NCBI RefSeq assembly: GCF_047495875.1
Contig: NC_092461.1
Span: 95,424,431-95,488,430 of the forward strand
Length of the DNA: 64,000 nucleotides
Source: Pithys albifrons albifrons
Lineage: Eukaryota > Chordata > Aves > Passeriformes > Thamnophilidae
Direction of reading: 5' to 3'
Positions 61,401 through 64,000 of the stretch are shown here, piece by piece. Positions within the stretch are counted from its first letter, which is position 1; each line of letters starts with the position of its first letter. The notes below the pieces were generated by a model. That model did no database searches. It had not been told where the DNA came from and saw nothing but the letters and a program-made list of their open reading frames with translations. The translations under genes and the position numbers were made by a program.

Positions 61401-64000
61401 TATACAAATAACATTAACACATCACATGAAGTGTCTTTGTAAAGATATGATTCCATCTTAGTGATCTGAAAGAAGATTATTGTTATATTAGAGACCAAGA
61501 AAATTAATATTCTCGTTGTGCCCCCCAGAAATTACCAGTCAGTAATTACAGCAAAGTATTTCAAAGTGTTCTATGACAGCAGTCAAGTATAAGCTTCAGG
61601 TAAACAACAGAAGTGCACATAGTCCTGATGAGAAGCTCATCATGGTCTAGATGAATATTCCCATGGACATCAGTAACATTTAGGTACAATCTTTATAAAG
61701 GGAGGGGAAATACTGTCACAGTCATACTGATGGAGCAGAGGACTTGAGAGCTGGAAAGGAACAGGAAGGGAAGAACACATTACACAGTTAGCACCAACTT
61801 GTTCAGGAATGCCTGAAGCGCCTGATGCCCACCAGGGTCTGCAGCCTGGGCAGTTGCAGTAGCGTGGGAATGGTCAACTGTTGTGCAGTCAAGGGTAATG
61901 TTAAATTATCAGAATTTTTCTTTCCCCTCTCTTCATATTCTTCTTCATATTCTTCCCTCTGCACAGGAGTTGGTATGTAATTTGTATAATGTGTATTTGT
62001 ATGTAATATGAGTAGATAGACAACATTACATGACAAAGCCAATTAGAATACAGTATGTGAACAAAATTATTTGGATAATTGTTTTTTTTTTATATGTATT
62101 CTCTTCTGTGCAGAAGTCGTCATTATTCAAACAAATAAGTGGAATAAAACCCATGTTCTTTTCAAGGTAAATATCTGAGGAAATAGTATTGCAAAATGCC
62201 AACAAACTGTGATTACTGGTATATCAGAGGATAAACACAAAGAAAAATACAGAATTGTAAAGAGACTTCTTTCTGCAAAGGCCAGGAGAGAAAGGGAAAG
62301 TATGGTTTGTTCAGCTACCAAAATGACATTTAAATATAATTTCAGTATAACTTGAGATAAATAGAACATTGTGAACATAATGCTTATAAAAATCATACAT
62401 CTTTTAATAGATAAAATAAGTAGCTATACATGAGTACTGCATAATAAGAACAATACATAGAGTATAGATTTTAAAATTATAAAAATCTTTGGTTTAAAAA
62501 ATCAAAATCAAATGTATACATTAGTAAGGTGTTGAAGAAACCATGGCTTTAGAAGGCGTTAAAATATATATCACAGTTGAAAATTTCATTAAAAGGCAGA
62601 CACAAAGTAGAAGAACAATTGAAATGCAACAGAAACCTAACTTCAAGCAACTGCAGTTAGTAAAATGTTTTTACTGAGTTATACAACTTGGAAGAAAGTT
62701 CTAAAATGTCATACAAATACTAAACCAGAGAAAAATAGGAACAATATTATGCCCACCAGAGCAGAGAAAATGCAGTGCATATAGGAAAGAGAAAAAAACA
62801 AAACACCTCTACAAGGATTAATTGCTTATTGAAATAGTGTCGTGTGTAAGTGATGAAGCAAAAAAAAAAAAAAAGGAAATAAAGAGTGCCTTACCACACT
62901 TAAGCTTTGAATACATGCCAAAATAAGGACACTGAAATAAACACGTTAGAAAACTGCAGAATACATTGGCTTTCAGAAAGGAAATGTAAAATTATGATTT
63001 TATGTGCCACAGAGAAATCACCAGAATTTGGGAATTGCAGGTATAAACTAACTACCTAAATTCTTATTAAGGCCACTCTGTATTGTAGATGCAGATACAA
63101 CCTTCATTAAAAACAGTAATTAAGTAATCATAGTTCACTGCATGACAGAGGACTCACATGATTAAAAAAAAAGACAATAAATTGAAAGTATGAATGATTT
63201 TACTTCATTATGGAGTATTCAAAGTAAGTCTGATGACACATAAAGGAACGTCATTGAATACAATTGGCAAAAGCATGAATATATTTTCCAATGTCAACAA
63301 GGAAAACAGAAAGTAAAAATAGGGCTAAAACAAGAATTTTCAATTTAATTATATTTGCAAGGATCACATCCAGATGGCAAAAGTTTCACACATAGTATAT
63401 TTTTCGATGCATTGTCTTTTATAATTTCAAAACACACAAGCTTGTAAAAACAAATGTATTTTCTTACGTATTCATCAAGACAAAAAGGCAAAGCTAAAGA
63501 TCAAGAAATAGGTTTAACCTCAAGTTCATAATTACTTTTATGATGGCTTAATAGCAGCTGATAGCATAATTTTTATGGTACAAAATTAACTGCTATTCAA
63601 GATTACTCACTTTTATTATGACACAAATGGGAGAGGGATTCAATCTGGAAATTAAGATAAAATATTGCATTTTGTATTAGATAACAAAGTCTTCAATACT
63701 TAAAATTATTTTATTATTTCATATAAGCGACTAAAACATTCCATGTCACAACAGAAATGGTGAAGTGGAAACCTGTTTTCATATTGTGAGCCAATAAAAT
63801 TAAAGCTTGGGAAATATCAATAGTAAAACTGAAAAGCACAAGTTTTAAAACATACCAACTAAAGAATGTGTTTTTTATAGGAAATTTGAAAAAATACTGG
63901 CATTGAGAGTAAATCAAGAAAATTGAACAATTCTTAGTAAATAATATTTTGTTGAAGATAAATAGCTGTAAATTGACTTCCATTTTTTTCTAAGTTTTGA
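58490..64000. other. Unannotated AT-rich stretch
   Basis: No gene or named element recognised. It includes an A/C-rich tract (61252-61321) and poly-A near 62860-62874. The frames at 58636-58908, 59919-60212 and 62127-62396 show no domain I recognise. Confidence 0.5.
61252..61321. repeat. A/C-rich low-complexity tract
   Basis: About 70 bp of AAAACC and AAACACC motifs with essentially no G and almost no T. It resembles the complement of the T/G tract at 37727. Confidence 0.85.

Noticed and set aside
1..64000. CRISPR arrays, operons, toxin or defence systems
   Set aside because: None of the required repeat-spacer periodicity, gene clustering or bacterial signals is present. The sequence is a vertebrate nuclear region.

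Overview
This is 64 kb of AT-rich, non-coding, repeat-bearing vertebrate nuclear DNA. It almost certainly comes from a bird, and most likely a passerine. The evidence is the dominance of CR1 LINEs (3' ends of the ATTCTATGAT type, ORF2 endonuclease and reverse-transcriptase fragments), a tRNA-Ile-derived SINE with a CR1-like tail (the TguSINE1 type known from songbirds), and many solo LTRs of endogenous retroviruses. There are no bacterial features: no operons, CRISPR arrays or complete rRNA/tRNA genes. No open reading frame looks like an intact host protein gene. The longest frames are either chance ORFs or lie inside CR1 or LTR sequence.

Layout. 1.57-3.55 kb: a decayed minus-strand CR1 ORF2 (endonuclease and linker), split by a solo LTR (2256-2882). 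4405-5057: a second LTR of the same family. 9.8-12.0 kb: a diverged family-1 LTR (9841-10549), then a family-2 LTR (10848-12044) that was itself hit by a family-1 LTR (10981-11631). 13.1-13.4 kb: a 5S-rRNA-derived repeat. 17.1-17.3 kb: an old CR1 fragment. 19.2-20.6 kb: a CR1 3' end opened by an 836-bp LTR. 20932-21512 and 56738-57319: two copies of one ERV1-like LTR. 23222-23964: a GC- and CpG-rich LTR. 27.3-27.4 kb: the tRNA-derived SINE. 30974-31594: a family-2 LTR. 36.99-37.23 and 40.35-40.43 kb: CR1 3' fragments. 41.69-42.37 kb: an LTR with classical CCAAT, TATA and AATAAA signals. 43.97-45.95 kb: a CR1 with a large part of its reverse-transcriptase ORF, interrupted by a family-1 LTR (44236-44847). 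57.75-58.48 kb: a family-2 LTR next to a CR1 reverse-transcriptase fragment. The rest is unannotated AT-rich DNA with microsatellites.

Thirteen LTRs can be bounded or nearly bounded. Twelve begin TG, end CA and are flanked by short target-site duplications (TSDs) that are exact or nearly so. Those TSDs fall into a 5-bp group (ERVL-like) and a 4-bp group (ERV1-like), plus one copy with an ambiguous 5-6 bp repeat. No provirus and no gag, pol or env gene is present, so the retroviral load here consists of recombined solo LTRs.

The best candidate for a host gene is at 49.08-50.16 kb. A CCAAT box and TATA-like box precede a possible short non-coding first exon with a consensus splice donor, and about 800 bp downstream a strong splice acceptor starts a second possible exon. 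I cannot name this gene. I found no previously undescribed multi-gene system. The most unusual items are the open frame inside the U3 of the CpG-rich LTR, the 5S-derived repeat, and the candidate promoter with its two exons.
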